Part shown: piece after piece, positions 16,290 through 25,174 of the stretch | Numbering within the stretch: the stretch's first letter is position 1 | Layout of the letters: every line of letters starts with the position of its first letter | DNA from: CAKVLS01 sp045534265 | GTDB taxonomy: Bacteria; Bacillota; Clostridia; Christensenellales; UBA1242 | Assembly: GCA_045534265.1 (NCBI GenBank) | Contig: JAZSJH010000005.1 | Coordinates: 62,001 to 126,000 of the forward strand | DNA length: 64,000 nt | Direction: 5' to 3' | Notes under the pieces: generated by a model | The model's database searches: none | What the model saw: the letters and a program-made list of their open reading frames with translations, nothing else | What the model was told of the DNA's origin: nothing | Position numbers and translations under genes: made by a program

Positions 16290-17675
16290 ATGAAAGAAAC
16301 AAATGTAACAATGGACAAAGTCGTAAATTTGTGCAAGAGCAGAGGTCTTATCTTCCAAGGTAGCGAAATTTATGGCGGAATGGGAAACACTTGGGATTAT
16401 GGTCCTGTAGGTGTAGAACTAAAAAACAACATCAAAAAAGCTTGGTGGCAAAAAGTCGTTCAAGAAAGAGACAATGTATATGGTGTTGACGCAGCTATAC
16501 TTATGAACCCTAGAGTTTGGGACGCAAGTGGTCACACAGCATCTTTTGCTGACCCTAAGATGGATTGCAAATCTTGCAAAACAAGACATAGAGCAGACAA
16601 CCTAATCGAAGATTATAACGCAAAACACAATATTACTATGGCTGTAGATGCTATGAGCAATGAAGAAATGCAAAACTACATCACAGAAAACAAAATCAAA
16701 TGCCCAAAATGTGGTAACAGCGATTTTACAGAAATCAAACAATTCAAGCTTATGTTTGAAACACACAGAGGTGTTGTAGAAGGTGACACAGATGTTGTAT
16801 ACCTAAGACCAGAAACAGCTCAAGGTGAATATGTAAACTTTTTGAATATCCAAAGATCAATGAGAGCAAAAGTTCCTTTTGGTATTGCAAATATCGGTAA
16901 AGCTTTCCGTAACGAAATCACACCTGGTAACTTTATCTTTAGAACAATTGAGTTCGAACAAATGGAACACCAACTTTTCTGTCACGAAAAAGACGCTATG
17001 ATGCACTACGAAAATTACAAAAACTTCGCTATGGACTTTTTCAAACTTATCGGTATCACACCAGAAAAATTGAGATTCAAAGACCACGACAAACTAGCGC
17101 ATTATGCATCTGCTGCTTGTGACGTACAATACTTGTTCCCATTTGGCTGGCAAGAACTTAACGGAACTCACCTAAGAGGTACTTGGGACCTTTCTCGTCA
17201 CCAAGAATACAGCGGAAAGAGTATGGTATACCAAGACCCATTTACTAACGAAAAATTTATTCCAACAGTTGTTGAGCATACTATCGGTTGTGATAGACTA
17301 GCACTTGTTGTTTTGTGTGACGCTTATGACGAAGAAACTCTAGAAAACGGCGAAACAAGAGTAGTTATGCACTTCCATCCAGCTCTAGCTCCATACAAAA
17401 TCGCAGTTTTACCACTTCAAAAGAACCTTAGCGAAAAGGCAAGAGAAGTATACAACAAACTTGCAAAACACTATATGTGTTCTTATGACGAAGCTGGTAG
17501 TATCGGTAAAAGATACAGAAGACAAGACGAAATCGGTACTCCATACTGCGTAACTATTGACTTTGACACTCTAGAAAAAGGCCTAGTTACTGTAAGAGAT
17601 AGAGATAGTATGAAACAAGATGTCGTTGCAGTCGAAGACCTAGAAAAATACTTCTACGGCAAATTTAGTTTGTAA
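16290..17675 (+). CDS. glyS: Glycyl-tRNA synthetase, alpha2 (single-chain) type
   Basis: Class II synthetase charging tRNA-Gly. 461 residues as in Firmicutes/eukaryote-type homodimers (often called glyQS). GLIFQGSEIYGGMGNTWDYGP at residues 19-39; a zinc-ribbon-like pair CKSCK and CPKCG near residues 95 and 140; motif 2 AFRNEITPGNFIFRTIEFEQME; motif 3 GCDRLALVVL near 335. AAGGAG sits 8 nt before the ATG. Translation depends on T-box antitermination. Confidence 0.95.
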   Translation: MKETNVTMDKVVNLCKSRGLIFQGSEIYGGMGNTWDYGPVGVELKNNIKKAWWQKVVQERDNVYGVDAAILMNPRVWDASGHTASFADPKMDCKSCKTRHRADNLIEDYNAKHNITMAVDAMSNEEMQNYITENKIKCPKCGNSDFTEIKQFKLMFETHRGVVEGDTDVVYLRPETAQGEYVNFLNIQRSMRAKVPFGIANIGKAFRNEITPGNFIFRTIEFEQMEHQLFCHEKDAMMHYENYKNFAMDFFKLIGITPEKLRFKDHDKLAHYASAACDVQYLFPFGWQELNGTHLRGTWDLSRHQEYSGKSMVYQDPFTNEKFIPTVVEHTIGCDRLALVVLCDAYDEETLENGETRVVMHFHPALAPYKIAVLPLQKNLSEKAREVYNKLAKHYMCSYDEAGSIGKRYRRQDEIGTPYCVTIDFDTLEKGLVTVRDRDSMKQDVVAVEDLEKYFYGKFSL

Positions 17676-17730
17676 TAAAAATACCTAAATATTTTGGTTA
17701 AAATTCAAACGCTCAAAATAGCTAAAACAA

Positions 17731-17764
17731 AAAAAAGACTTGATTATTATCAAGTCTTTTTTTT
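17731..17764. terminator. Terminator between glyS and the convergent lipoprotein gene
   Basis: Hairpin AGACTTGA/TCAAGTCT with A-run before and T-run after; works in both directions. Confidence 0.8.
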
Positions 17765-17782
17765 ATCGTAATATATTTGCAA

Positions 17783-18997
17783 TTATTCTTGAGTTGTCAC
17801 TGTTATAGCTCCACTACCATTTATCTTAACTGTTGCATAGGTAAATGCTGTTGAAGAATACTCACTTGCACCATAAGAAGCAAATACTTGTCTTAAAGTT
17901 AAAAGCCCAGTTACATCACCATAATTTGTAGTAATTACATTATCACCACTTGCTAAACTAATGTCACTAAAAAAGCCACTTCTACTTTCTGAAAGCCTAA
18001 TAGCATCTTTACCATAATTAGAGTGATATCCAGTAATTAAAACATCTACATTGTAGTTATAATCTGCATTTGCATAATTATCAATATTTTTGTTAGTAGC
18101 ATCACCAGTTAATAGCACTACTTTGTTTTGATAAGTTATTACAACAAATATACTTGCATCAAACTCAGTTTCGCAATTAGTTGGAGCAACCGGTGTCATA
18201 AAATCTATAGTGTAACTATATTCTTGTTGGTTATAACTAAAAGCTCTTGTTACATCATAGCTATTTTCATTGGTTGGGTTAAGTTTAATAACATTACAAG
18301 TGCTAATGGTGTTAGCATAAGATACTGCATTTCTAAATCCATCTGAAATGTCATAAGTAGCCCCGGTAGTGTCTGGGATATAAAAATTCTTTACATTGTT
18401 AGCAAGTATAGGCTCCGCACCACCTGTTCTATTAGCAAAAGTATTAGTTAAAACCATATAATCAATTGTAGTAAAGCCATTATCAGTTGCAAATCTCCTA
18501 AATGTGCGTATATCTACAGCCTGTGTTCCACCTGCATCAATAAGCATATTTTTACCGTCTGGCAACTTAACTAATGTAAATACACCATTGCCATCTGTTT
18601 GGTAAGTGATAATTTCTAAATCACGAATAGATGTCACAACTTCTAAACTATTATAACCACAAACTGAACATATATTGCCACTATGGTTTTCTTTGGTTGT
18701 AGGTTCTCCGCAAATGCTGCATTGTTGCCAGTGACCTGCATCATCACTTAGATAGTCAGAGCCATAACTGCAAGTATGACTTTTATCAAATCCACAAACA
18801 GAACAAATATCTCCATCATGAGTGTTTTTATCTTTCACTTCATTACAGCCATCACAAGTAAGCCAGTGATTGTTATAATCGCTAGAATATTCAGTCGACC
18901 AATTGTGAGTGTGTGGTGGATCACCGCCACAAGCTGTTAGTATCAATGCACAAGGCAATACCAAAAGCGCAAGCATAAATGTTAATAACTTTTTCAT
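17783..18997 (-). CDS. Lipoprotein with zinc-ribbon repeats and a degenerate metallo-beta-lactamase (ComEC-like) domain
   Basis: 404 residues. The signal peptide ends in lipobox LTAC. Residues about 28-115 hold two similar modules, each HW..C..C followed by H.G.ICSVCG, repeats seen in clostridial surface lipoproteins and likely to bind zinc. From about 120 on the chain follows the extracellular beta-lactamase-like domain of ComEC: VKLPDGKNMLIDAGGTQ, YMVLTN..., TGGAEPIL and VVLLTGDA. The metal-binding motif HxHxDH, expected after VLT, reads NTFANR, and the later HHGS reads YHSNYG, so the metal ligands are largely lost and hydrolysis is doubtful. It may be a binding protein. Monocistronic. Confidence 0.7.
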   Translation of the reverse strand: MKKLLTFMLALLVLPCALILTACGGDPPHTHNWSTEYSSDYNNHWLTCDGCNEVKDKNTHDGDICSVCGFDKSHTCSYGSDYLSDDAGHWQQCSICGEPTTKENHSGNICSVCGYNSLEVVTSIRDLEIITYQTDGNGVFTLVKLPDGKNMLIDAGGTQAVDIRTFRRFATDNGFTTIDYMVLTNTFANRTGGAEPILANNVKNFYIPDTTGATYDISDGFRNAVSYANTISTCNVIKLNPTNENSYDVTRAFSYNQQEYSYTIDFMTPVAPTNCETEFDASIFVVITYQNKVVLLTGDATNKNIDNYANADYNYNVDVLITGYHSNYGKDAIRLSESRSGFFSDISLASGDNVITTNYGDVTGLLTLRQVFASYGASEYSSTAFTYATVKINGSGAITVTTQE

Positions 18998-19065
18998 ACA
19001 TTTATCTCCTATACCTAGAGTATAGCATACAATATATTTTTTTGTATCAATTATATCTAAATTAA

Positions 19066-19103
19066 AAAAAAGAATTAGAAAAAATTTCTAATTCTTTTTT
19101 TTG
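19066..19103. terminator. Terminator, long hairpin
   Basis: AGAATTAGAAA/TTTCTAATTCT hairpin with A- and T-runs on its two sides, downstream of the PQ-repeat gene on the minus strand. Confidence 0.75.
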
Positions 19104-19128
19104 TCTGTTTTATTTAACTATATCTTTA

Positions 19129-20301
19129 TTAAGGATTTAGTTCTGGAGCATCATATGATCCGCCAGATAGGTCGTTGTTGTAGCTACCTACATCTTCAAA
19201 TCCTTGATCATAAGTTCCTGTGTTTGGAAGTCCTGAATTTTGGTTTTTAGTTTCTTCTTCTTGCTTAGTTTCAGAAGTTCCTGTTCCACTCATAGAACCT
19301 TTACCTTCTTCGCGTTCTGCAGCAGTAAAGTCATCTGTAGCTGAAGTTAGGTCTTTCTTGTCATCTAGCTCTGGAGCATCATATGTTCCTGTGTTTGGTT
19401 TTTCTCCATCTAGGTCTGGATTGTTAGGAATATAGATTTCGTAATCTTCTTCGCCATCTTGTCCAGGTACGATAATTGTAGTTCCGCCGTGGTTGTCTTT
19501 TACTTTTTCGTCATCATATCCTGCTGGTGGAGTTCCTACATCAGATGTTGGTGGAGTAGTAGGTGTTGTTTGATTTTTATGTTCGATATGTTCTGCAATA
19601 GAGTGTACACCAAGAGCAACGCCAGCTGATACGCCAACCACTAGGAAGAATAGTCCAACTTTCTTAGCAACTGTTTTAATCTTTGATGGTTTTTTAGTTG
19701 GTTGTGGCTGTGGTTGAGGTTGTGGACGAGGTTGTGGTTGAGGTTGTGGTCTAGGACCTGGTTGTGGCTGTGGTTGAGGTTGTGGTTGAGGTTGTGGTTG
19801 TGGAGTAACCTTCTTTTTAGTCTTTGGTCTATAAGGTACTGGTTTTACAGGAGTTCCATTACATTTAATTGTAAGTTCCTTTTTGCCATTAACGGCTGTG
19901 TTGCCAGTATTAATTGTCATAGAGTAAGGTAGTTCTTGAATTGGTTTTGTTGGGTCAGCAGAAGGTGTTCTTGTAATGATAGAGAAAGTTTTTTGTTTTT
20001 TCTTTGTATCTTCTGTCATTTGAAATTCAAGTTCGCAACCGCGTTGTTTAGTTACTATGTGAGCTGGAGAACCACCAACGTGTGTTCTTGTTCCGCCATT
20101 TTGTATATCAAGTCCAACACCGCAATTATCTTTTGCTCTACCAGTTTGAGCTGATACTATGTCTTCTGTTAATACAAAATCATAAACAAGAGCTGTCAAA
20201 ACATCTTCAGATGGGTTTACATTAGTAGTTACATAAGTATCATTAAGATATTTTTGAAATTTACCAATAGTATTTCTTACAGTTTGGATATTTGTTATCA
20301 T
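19129..20301 (-). CDS. Membrane-anchored protein with Pro-Gln repeat and acidic outer domain
   Basis: 390 residues. Residues 1-145 form a compact domain (TVRNTIGKFQKYLNDTY..., GRAKDNCGVGLDIQNGGTRTHVGG). A PQ dipeptide repeat of about 35 residues follows, interrupted by single G and R, then a basic KKPSKIKT patch and one membrane helix (VGLFFLVVGVSAGVALGV). The last 150 residues are acidic and low-complexity, with NTGTYD and YDAPEL motifs each repeated. With no signal peptide, the N-terminal domain should be inside and the acidic tail outside. Start 20301 rests on AGGAG 8 nt upstream; the frame extends 25 codons further without support. No family recognised. Confidence 0.6.
   Translation of the reverse strand: MITNIQTVRNTIGKFQKYLNDTYVTTNVNPSEDVLTALVYDFVLTEDIVSAQTGRAKDNCGVGLDIQNGGTRTHVGGSPAHIVTKQRGCELEFQMTEDTKKKQKTFSIITRTPSADPTKPIQELPYSMTINTGNTAVNGKKELTIKCNGTPVKPVPYRPKTKKKVTPQPQPQPQPQPQPQPGPRPQPQPQPRPQPQPQPQPTKKPSKIKTVAKKVGLFFLVVGVSAGVALGVHSIAEHIEHKNQTTPTTPPTSDVGTPPAGYDDEKVKDNHGGTTIIVPGQDGEEDYEIYIPNNPDLDGEKPNTGTYDAPELDDKKDLTSATDDFTAAEREEGKGSMSGTGTSETKQEEETKNQNSGLPNTGTYDQGFEDVGSYNNDLSGGSYDAPELNP
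19692..19805 (-). repeat. Hexanucleotide-type tandem repeat coding for (PQ)n
   Basis: Imperfect repeats of CCACAA/CCTCAA units (minus strand) encoding about 18 PQ pairs with interruptions. In-frame copy-number change would lengthen or shorten the juxtamembrane spacer. Confidence 0.85.
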
Positions 20302-20317
20302 TTTTAAATCTCCTTTG

Positions 20318-20340
20318 ACAAAGAAAGTATATTTCTTTGT
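20318..20340 (-). promoter_or_regulatory. 9-bp inverted repeat just upstream of the ribosome site
   Basis: ACAAAGAAA-GTATA-TTTCTTTGT, perfect arms, ending 3 bp from the AGGAG of the PQ-repeat gene. It may be an operator or an mRNA hairpin affecting translation. Confidence 0.5.
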
Positions 20341-20544
20341 TGAGATTATTTTAGCATATTTATATAAATATTGCAATACTCAAATTTATAAAAATTATGT
20401 TTTTTGCCAAAATTTGTGCGGTTTTACAAAAATATTCGATTAACTTGCTTTATGAGACTATTTTGGTACATAGAAAGCTGTGTTTAAGTTGATAAATTTG
20501 CCTTTATATGGTATTATTGAGACATAAATATAAGGAGAGAGAAT

Positions 20545-21078
20545 ATGACAGAGCAAGAAAAAAATGAAATTGTAGAAGCTGTTTTGCAAAGACTAAACGG
20601 CAAAGTTGAGATGAAAGTAGAAATAATGGACGGAGCAACAGCGCCATTTTATGCGCATCCAGGGGACGCTGGTATGGACCTTAGAGCAAATGCAGATATA
20701 GACATTGCACCTATGCAAACTGTAATTATCCCAACAGGTTTTAAGGCGGCTATTCCAGAAGGATATGAAATTGCAATAAGACCAAGAAGCGGGCTAAATG
20801 CAAAAACCCCACTAAGAGTAGCATATGGAACAATTGATTGCGGATATAGAGGAGAGTTTGGCGTTGTTATGACAAACTATTCTCCAGAAAACTACAAAGA
20901 TGTTGATTGTACTGTGGAAGACAAGCATAAATTTGGTACATACCATATCAAAAAAGGCGACAGAATAGCCCAAATTGTTATGAGTAGATATGCAGAGATG
21001 GAACTTGTACAAGTAGAAGATATAACAACTATCGAAGGAAACCGTGGTGGCGGTTTTGGTAGCTCTGGTACAAAATAA
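20545..21078 (+). CDS. dut: dUTP diphosphatase (dUTPase)
   Basis: Hydrolyses dUTP to dUMP and pyrophosphate, keeping uracil out of DNA. All five trimeric-dUTPase motifs are visible: HPGDAGMDLRA, RPRSGL, GTIDCGYRGE, KGDRIAQIV and RGGGFGSSG. 177 residues; the first about 25 (MTEQEKNEIVEAVLQRLNGK) are an extra helical N-terminal extension. AAGGAGAG lies before the ATG. The PD-(D/E)XK-like gene follows 17 bp downstream and is probably in the same transcript. Confidence 0.93.
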   Translation: MTEQEKNEIVEAVLQRLNGKVEMKVEIMDGATAPFYAHPGDAGMDLRANADIDIAPMQTVIIPTGFKAAIPEGYEIAIRPRSGLNAKTPLRVAYGTIDCGYRGEFGVVMTNYSPENYKDVDCTVEDKHKFGTYHIKKGDRIAQIVMSRYAEMELVQVEDITTIEGNRGGGFGSSGTK

Positions 21079-21095
21079 TATACAAAGGACAATAA

Positions 21096-21845
21096 ATGAT
21101 GGAATTTGATATCGAAAAAATTCTAAAGGAACTTGCAAAGGAGCGTCCAGTTTTTCATAACGAAAGTGACTTTCAATTTTGTTTGGCTCTAAAAATAAAA
21201 GAAATTTATCCAAGTTATGAAATAAGACTAGAGAAATTTTTTGGTACAGAAAGAGAAATTGTAAATGGCAGAAATCAAACTATAAGAAAATATATTGATA
21301 TAATAGTTGCTGATGAACCTAGTGAAAAATACATAGCAATTGAGCTAAAATATAAAACAAAAGGTGTTCAGTTTAACTCTTTTAGAGAAGAATATGACCT
21401 TCAAGATCATGGGGCACAAGACTATGGCAGTTATGCAGTACTTGCTGATGTTGAAAGAATAGAAACTTTGAGACGAATTGACAAATTTTATCGTGGTTTT
21501 CACTTTGAAAAAGGTTATTCAATTATTATTTCTAATGATAGATATTATGAAAAGGATAATGAGAATAATTTGTTTTCTAGTTATTGGCTTACCGATGGAA
21601 AAATTATTAATAAAGGTAAGTTGGATTTTGTTATACCACAAGGAAAAACTCAAAACCAAACTTGTGCAAAAGGATTCAAGTCTATTTGTTTAGAAGATGA
21701 TTATAAAATAGAGTGGAAACAATACTCTAATATTATGTATGATGAGACTGATTTGCCAACACACTCTAGCAGCCAAAAAGCATTTAAGGAACGCAGAAGC
21801 TTTAGATGTGCAATACTTACAATACAAAACAAAAAAGACCTATAA
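21096..21845 (+). CDS. Putative PD-(D/E)XK-fold protein
   Basis: 249 residues. HNESDFQFCLALKIKEIYP at about 21-39, KYIDIIVADE at about 68-77, YIAIELKYKTKG at about 82-93, then an HGAQDYGSYAVLADVERIE helix. An acidic residue in IDIIV followed by ExK in IELKYK, with an upstream Glu, is the core arrangement of PD-(D/E)XK nucleases. Proteins of this shape occur as stand-alone genes in Firmicutes; restriction or repair roles are possible but unproven. Co-directional with dut, ending in a terminator that overlaps the stop. Confidence 0.55.
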   Translation: MMEFDIEKILKELAKERPVFHNESDFQFCLALKIKEIYPSYEIRLEKFFGTEREIVNGRNQTIRKYIDIIVADEPSEKYIAIELKYKTKGVQFNSFREEYDLQDHGAQDYGSYAVLADVERIETLRRIDKFYRGFHFEKGYSIIISNDRYYEKDNENNLFSSYWLTDGKIINKGKLDFVIPQGKTQNQTCAKGFKSICLEDDYKIEWKQYSNIMYDETDLPTHSSSQKAFKERRSFRCAILTIQNKKDL

Positions 21846-21862
21846 AAATTAGGTCTTTTTTT
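21832..21862 (+). terminator. Terminator overlapping the end of the PD-(D/E)XK gene
   Basis: AAAAAAGACCTA/TAGGTCTTTTTTT hairpin. Confidence 0.8.
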
Positions 21863-21941
21863 ATGTTGAAAATTTTCTGCTGGCAGTTTTTTAACGCACC
21901 GTTCTCGTCCCAATATCTTTCAGCTTTCAAATAAATAAGAT

Positions 21942-21968
21942 AAAAAAAACAAGGTATTAACCTTGTAA
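21942..21968 (-). terminator. Terminator of tRNA-Glu
   Basis: Minus-strand ACAAGGTTAATACCTTGT followed by eight T, directly after the tRNA. Confidence 0.8.
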
Positions 21969-21969
21969 T

Positions 21970-22045
21970 TGGTGACACATATGGGACTCGAACCCATGTT
22001 ACCGGCGTGAGAGGCCAGCGTACTAGACCGCTATACGAATGTGCC
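21970..22045 (-). tRNA. tRNA-Glu(CTC)
   Basis: 76 nt on the minus strand including encoded CCA. GGCACAT pairs with ATGTGTC; anticodon arm CTGGC-CTCTCAC-GCCGG gives anticodon CTC reading GAG; T-loop GGTTCGAGTCC. Confidence 0.95.
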
Positions 22046-22121
22046 ATATTTTTGAAACAATAGTATATTATCATTTTTTTTATTCTTTGGCAATACTTTT
22101 TGAGTAATTTTTTTATTTTGT

Positions 22122-22150
22122 TTGTAGTTAAATGGCTATTGCTATATAAT
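22122..22150 (+). promoter_or_regulatory. Promoter of comEC, implying a leaderless mRNA
   Basis: TTGTAG 22122-22127, 17 nt, TATAAT 22145-22150; ATG 22158 begins 7 nt further, with no Shine-Dalgarno. Confidence 0.65.
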
Positions 22151-22157
22151 AATAGTG

Positions 22158-24200
22158 ATGAATAGCGAAAAATGTAGAATTATAAATTTTAGAACTTTTG
22201 CTCTGGGTGGCGTTGTTATGCTAGCCACTATATTTTTTGCGTTTATGTGTTTTGAGAGCCTTTGGTATATTTTACCATTAAGCCTGATGTTTACTATAGG
22301 AATTGTTTATTTTTGTGCCAAAAAGGCTTTTGCTAAACTTATATATTTTTGCTCGGTAATGGTGATAGCGGTCGGGGTTTTGCTGCTTTCGGTTTTTACC
22401 TACAATGACTTTTCGGTAAATAACCAAAAAGTAAAGTTTGATTGTAGAGTAGATAGCATTTATTCAAGCTATGACAGCAGCATATCTGTTATTGCAAGCA
22501 ATGTAAAAATTAACGATAAAAAAGTTTCTGGGAAAGTCTTTGTTACCATATACAGTTTGGACGAAATAAGTATTGGTGACAAGTTAACATTTGATGGAGT
22601 AGCTAAAAGTTATGATGTTTTTTACCTTGTAAAAAATAACTTTAGCTTTTATAAAAATAACATAAAATATAGAGTTTCGACCAATGTAGATAAACTTACA
22701 ATAACGTCTGGAAAAATGACTTTTGTAGAAAGTTACAAAGAGACTACAAAAGCAAATCTTATAAACATAATGGGTAAAGATGTAGGCGGGGTGTCGTATG
22801 CACTTTTGTTTGGGGACAAGACATTAATTGACGGGGATATTTACAACCTATTTAGAGCTAGCGGCACATCACATTTACTTGCAATATCTGGACTTCATAT
22901 TTCAATAATAATTGGTCTTGTGTATTTTCTTATAAGAAAACTAAGGATTAAAAATCTGTATAAATTTTTGATTATGCTTGCGTTTTTGGGTGTATATTGT
23001 TATTTGTGTGGTTTTGCAGTTTCTGTATGCAGAGCTTCGATTATGGGGCTTGTTATGATAGGCTCAAAGCTTATTGGCAAAAGATATGATAGTCTAAATG
23101 CACTTGGTTTTGCTGGTATGATTATATTATTATTTAGTCCGCTTAGTATATTTAGTGCAGGTTTTTTGCTAAGTTTTGGGGCGGTACTTGCAATCATTCT
23201 TTTCTCAAAAGCTCTAGACAAAGTAAAATTTCCGCATAATATTGTAAGAAAAATTGTAACGACAATGTTTATAACTTTTGTTGTGACGATATTTACGTAT
23301 CCTATAACTGCAAGCTTTTTTAGAGAGATTGCTCTTTATTCTGTGTTTGCAAATTTGATTATAATACCTTTGTTTAGTGTCGGGTTTGTTTGTGTATTTG
23401 CATTTCACTTGCTAGCTTATATTGGTCTTGGGTTTTTGCTTTATGTGCCGAAAATTATATTCCAAATAATCTTTGCAATCAACAACTTTTTTGTAAGCTT
23501 GCCATTTGCGGTTATAAAAGCCTCTGGTGTTTCGCTATTAGTTGCGGTACTTATATATTTACTTTTGTTTGTAATAAGCAGATTTGTTATGCTAAAAACA
23601 AAAATAAAAGTAATTAGTTGCTTTGTAATTTTTTTAATTTGTGCTACTATTATGTTAGCAAATGGTATTGGGCAATATAATACCAGTTATGCTTATTTTG
23701 GGGAGTTTGGTAATAGTGCTGTTTTTGTAAATCAAAACAAAAACTATCTTGTAAGCCCAAAGTTATCTAGTACATATGCTTATAACACAAAAAGGGAATT
23801 AAGACAAAAAGATATTCTTAATATTGATGGAATTATCTTTACAAAAGATGATAACTTTGAAGTAAAACTTTTACAAAATTTTATGAAAGACTTTGGCAGT
23901 CCAATGATTTACGTTCCAAAAGGTCACCCAGCTATAGCTAATCTTAAGTCTACGCAAATAGATTTTGTAGAATATGATGACGGAGTGATTTTGGACGGGA
24001 ATATCTATATTTGTATAGATAATGTTTTTGGAGATAGCTTAACAAGCATAGTTATTTGTGATACTTGTTTTGCCTTTGCGGGAAAAGATTTTGATATTAC
24101 AAATGATAGCAATGCTTATGATTATCTTGTATACAATGGACAAATGCAAAGTGATAATGATAAAATAATAACAGACACACGATATATCAAATTAGGGTAA
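22158..24200 (+). CDS. comEC: ComEC/Rec2 family DNA-uptake channel
   Basis: Polytopic membrane protein of 680 residues that, in competent bacteria, passes single-stranded DNA across the membrane. Two helices at the start are followed by a beta-rich DUF4131-like region (about 80-185), then the competence domain with YALLFGDK and the diagnostic GTSHLLAISGLHISI, and about ten helices to residue 500. The C-terminal 180 residues occupy the place of the ComEC beta-lactamase-like domain but lack any HxHxDH, so that domain is degenerate. A GTG one codon earlier (22155) is an alternative start. holA follows after 3 bp, a common Firmicutes order. Confidence 0.88.
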   Translation: MNSEKCRIINFRTFALGGVVMLATIFFAFMCFESLWYILPLSLMFTIGIVYFCAKKAFAKLIYFCSVMVIAVGVLLLSVFTYNDFSVNNQKVKFDCRVDSIYSSYDSSISVIASNVKINDKKVSGKVFVTIYSLDEISIGDKLTFDGVAKSYDVFYLVKNNFSFYKNNIKYRVSTNVDKLTITSGKMTFVESYKETTKANLINIMGKDVGGVSYALLFGDKTLIDGDIYNLFRASGTSHLLAISGLHISIIIGLVYFLIRKLRIKNLYKFLIMLAFLGVYCYLCGFAVSVCRASIMGLVMIGSKLIGKRYDSLNALGFAGMIILLFSPLSIFSAGFLLSFGAVLAIILFSKALDKVKFPHNIVRKIVTTMFITFVVTIFTYPITASFFREIALYSVFANLIIIPLFSVGFVCVFAFHLLAYIGLGFLLYVPKIIFQIIFAINNFFVSLPFAVIKASGVSLLVAVLIYLLLFVISRFVMLKTKIKVISCFVIFLICATIMLANGIGQYNTSYAYFGEFGNSAVFVNQNKNYLVSPKLSSTYAYNTKRELRQKDILNIDGIIFTKDDNFEVKLLQNFMKDFGSPMIYVPKGHPAIANLKSTQIDFVEYDDGVILDGNIYICIDNVFGDSLTSIVICDTCFAFAGKDFDITNDSNAYDYLVYNGQMQSDNDKIITDTRYIKLG

Positions 24201-24203
24201 AAT

Positions 24204-25172
24204 ATGAAGTTTGAAGAATTAAAAAAGAGTTTAATAAATGGCTTAAAACCTGCATACTTTATTTTTGGCGAAGATGTAGACCTTCTATATTCGGCGCTAA
24301 ATTTAATTGAAAGTAATTGTAATATTACAATGCCAGATTTTAACAAGGTTGTGTTTACGGGCGACTTTAATATGCAAGATGCAATCGAATCTTGCCAAGT
24401 AATGCCGATAATGGACACAAAAAGACTTGTTGTCTGCAAAGACTACAATGGTAAAGGTACTGACGCCGAGAAAAAATATTTACAACAATATTTAGACAAT
24501 CCATCACTTGACACTTGCTTTGTTATGTTTGCAACAAAGACAATACCTTTGTATGTTAGTGCTCTAAACAAAGTAGAGCCAGTAGATTGCAATAAAATGT
24601 CAGCTGAGACTTTGAGCAAGGTTATCTTTTCAAAGTTTGCAAGCCAAGGCAAAAAGATTGAAAAGCTAGCTCTTGATTATATTATTGATGCCTGCGGTGG
24701 AAGTTACACTGCAATATCAAAAGAGATTGATAAGCTAATAGCCTTTAGTGGAGAAGAAGAGATAATCACCTATGCTATGGTGGAAAACTTGGTTGAAAAG
24801 AGTGTTGAGAATGTGGTGTTTGATTTGACTAATGCAATTGCTGAAAAAAATGGTAGTAAAGTATATCAAATTGCTAATAATCTACTAGATCACGGCAATC
24901 AACCAACTGCGCTTATATCACTTATAACAAACACCTTTAGAAGACTATTTTTTGTTTCGATTACTGAAGGAGAAAATAGCGAACTTGCAAAACATCTTGG
25001 AGTTAAAGAAGGGGCTATATTTATTGCAAAAAAACAAGCAAAGGCTTTTTCGCCTAAAGCTCTAAAGGCTATCTGCGAAAAGTGCGTAGATGCAGAGTTT
25101 AAGATAAAAAATGGAAAAATGGAGGGAGTAAACGCTATCAATTATTTGCTAGCGGAGATACTAAATTACTAA
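24204..25172 (+). CDS. holA: DNA polymerase III delta subunit
   Basis: Clamp-loader subunit that opens the beta sliding clamp. 322 residues; KPAYFIFGEDVDLLYSAL at the N-terminus corresponds to the family's YL..G.E..L block, with a middle AAA-like part and a C-terminal helical collar (SLITNTFRRLFFVS, AIFIAKKQAKAFS). It starts 3 bp after comEC, and rpsT lies about 3 kb downstream, an expanded form of the usual comEC-holA-rpsT cluster. Confidence 0.88.
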   Translation: MKFEELKKSLINGLKPAYFIFGEDVDLLYSALNLIESNCNITMPDFNKVVFTGDFNMQDAIESCQVMPIMDTKRLVVCKDYNGKGTDAEKKYLQQYLDNPSLDTCFVMFATKTIPLYVSALNKVEPVDCNKMSAETLSKVIFSKFASQGKKIEKLALDYIIDACGGSYTAISKEIDKLIAFSGEEEIITYAMVENLVEKSVENVVFDLTNAIAEKNGSKVYQIANNLLDHGNQPTALISLITNTFRRLFFVSITEGENSELAKHLGVKEGAIFIAKKQAKAFSPKALKAICEKCVDAEFKIKNGKMEGVNAINYLLAEILNY

Positions 25173-25174
25173 TT

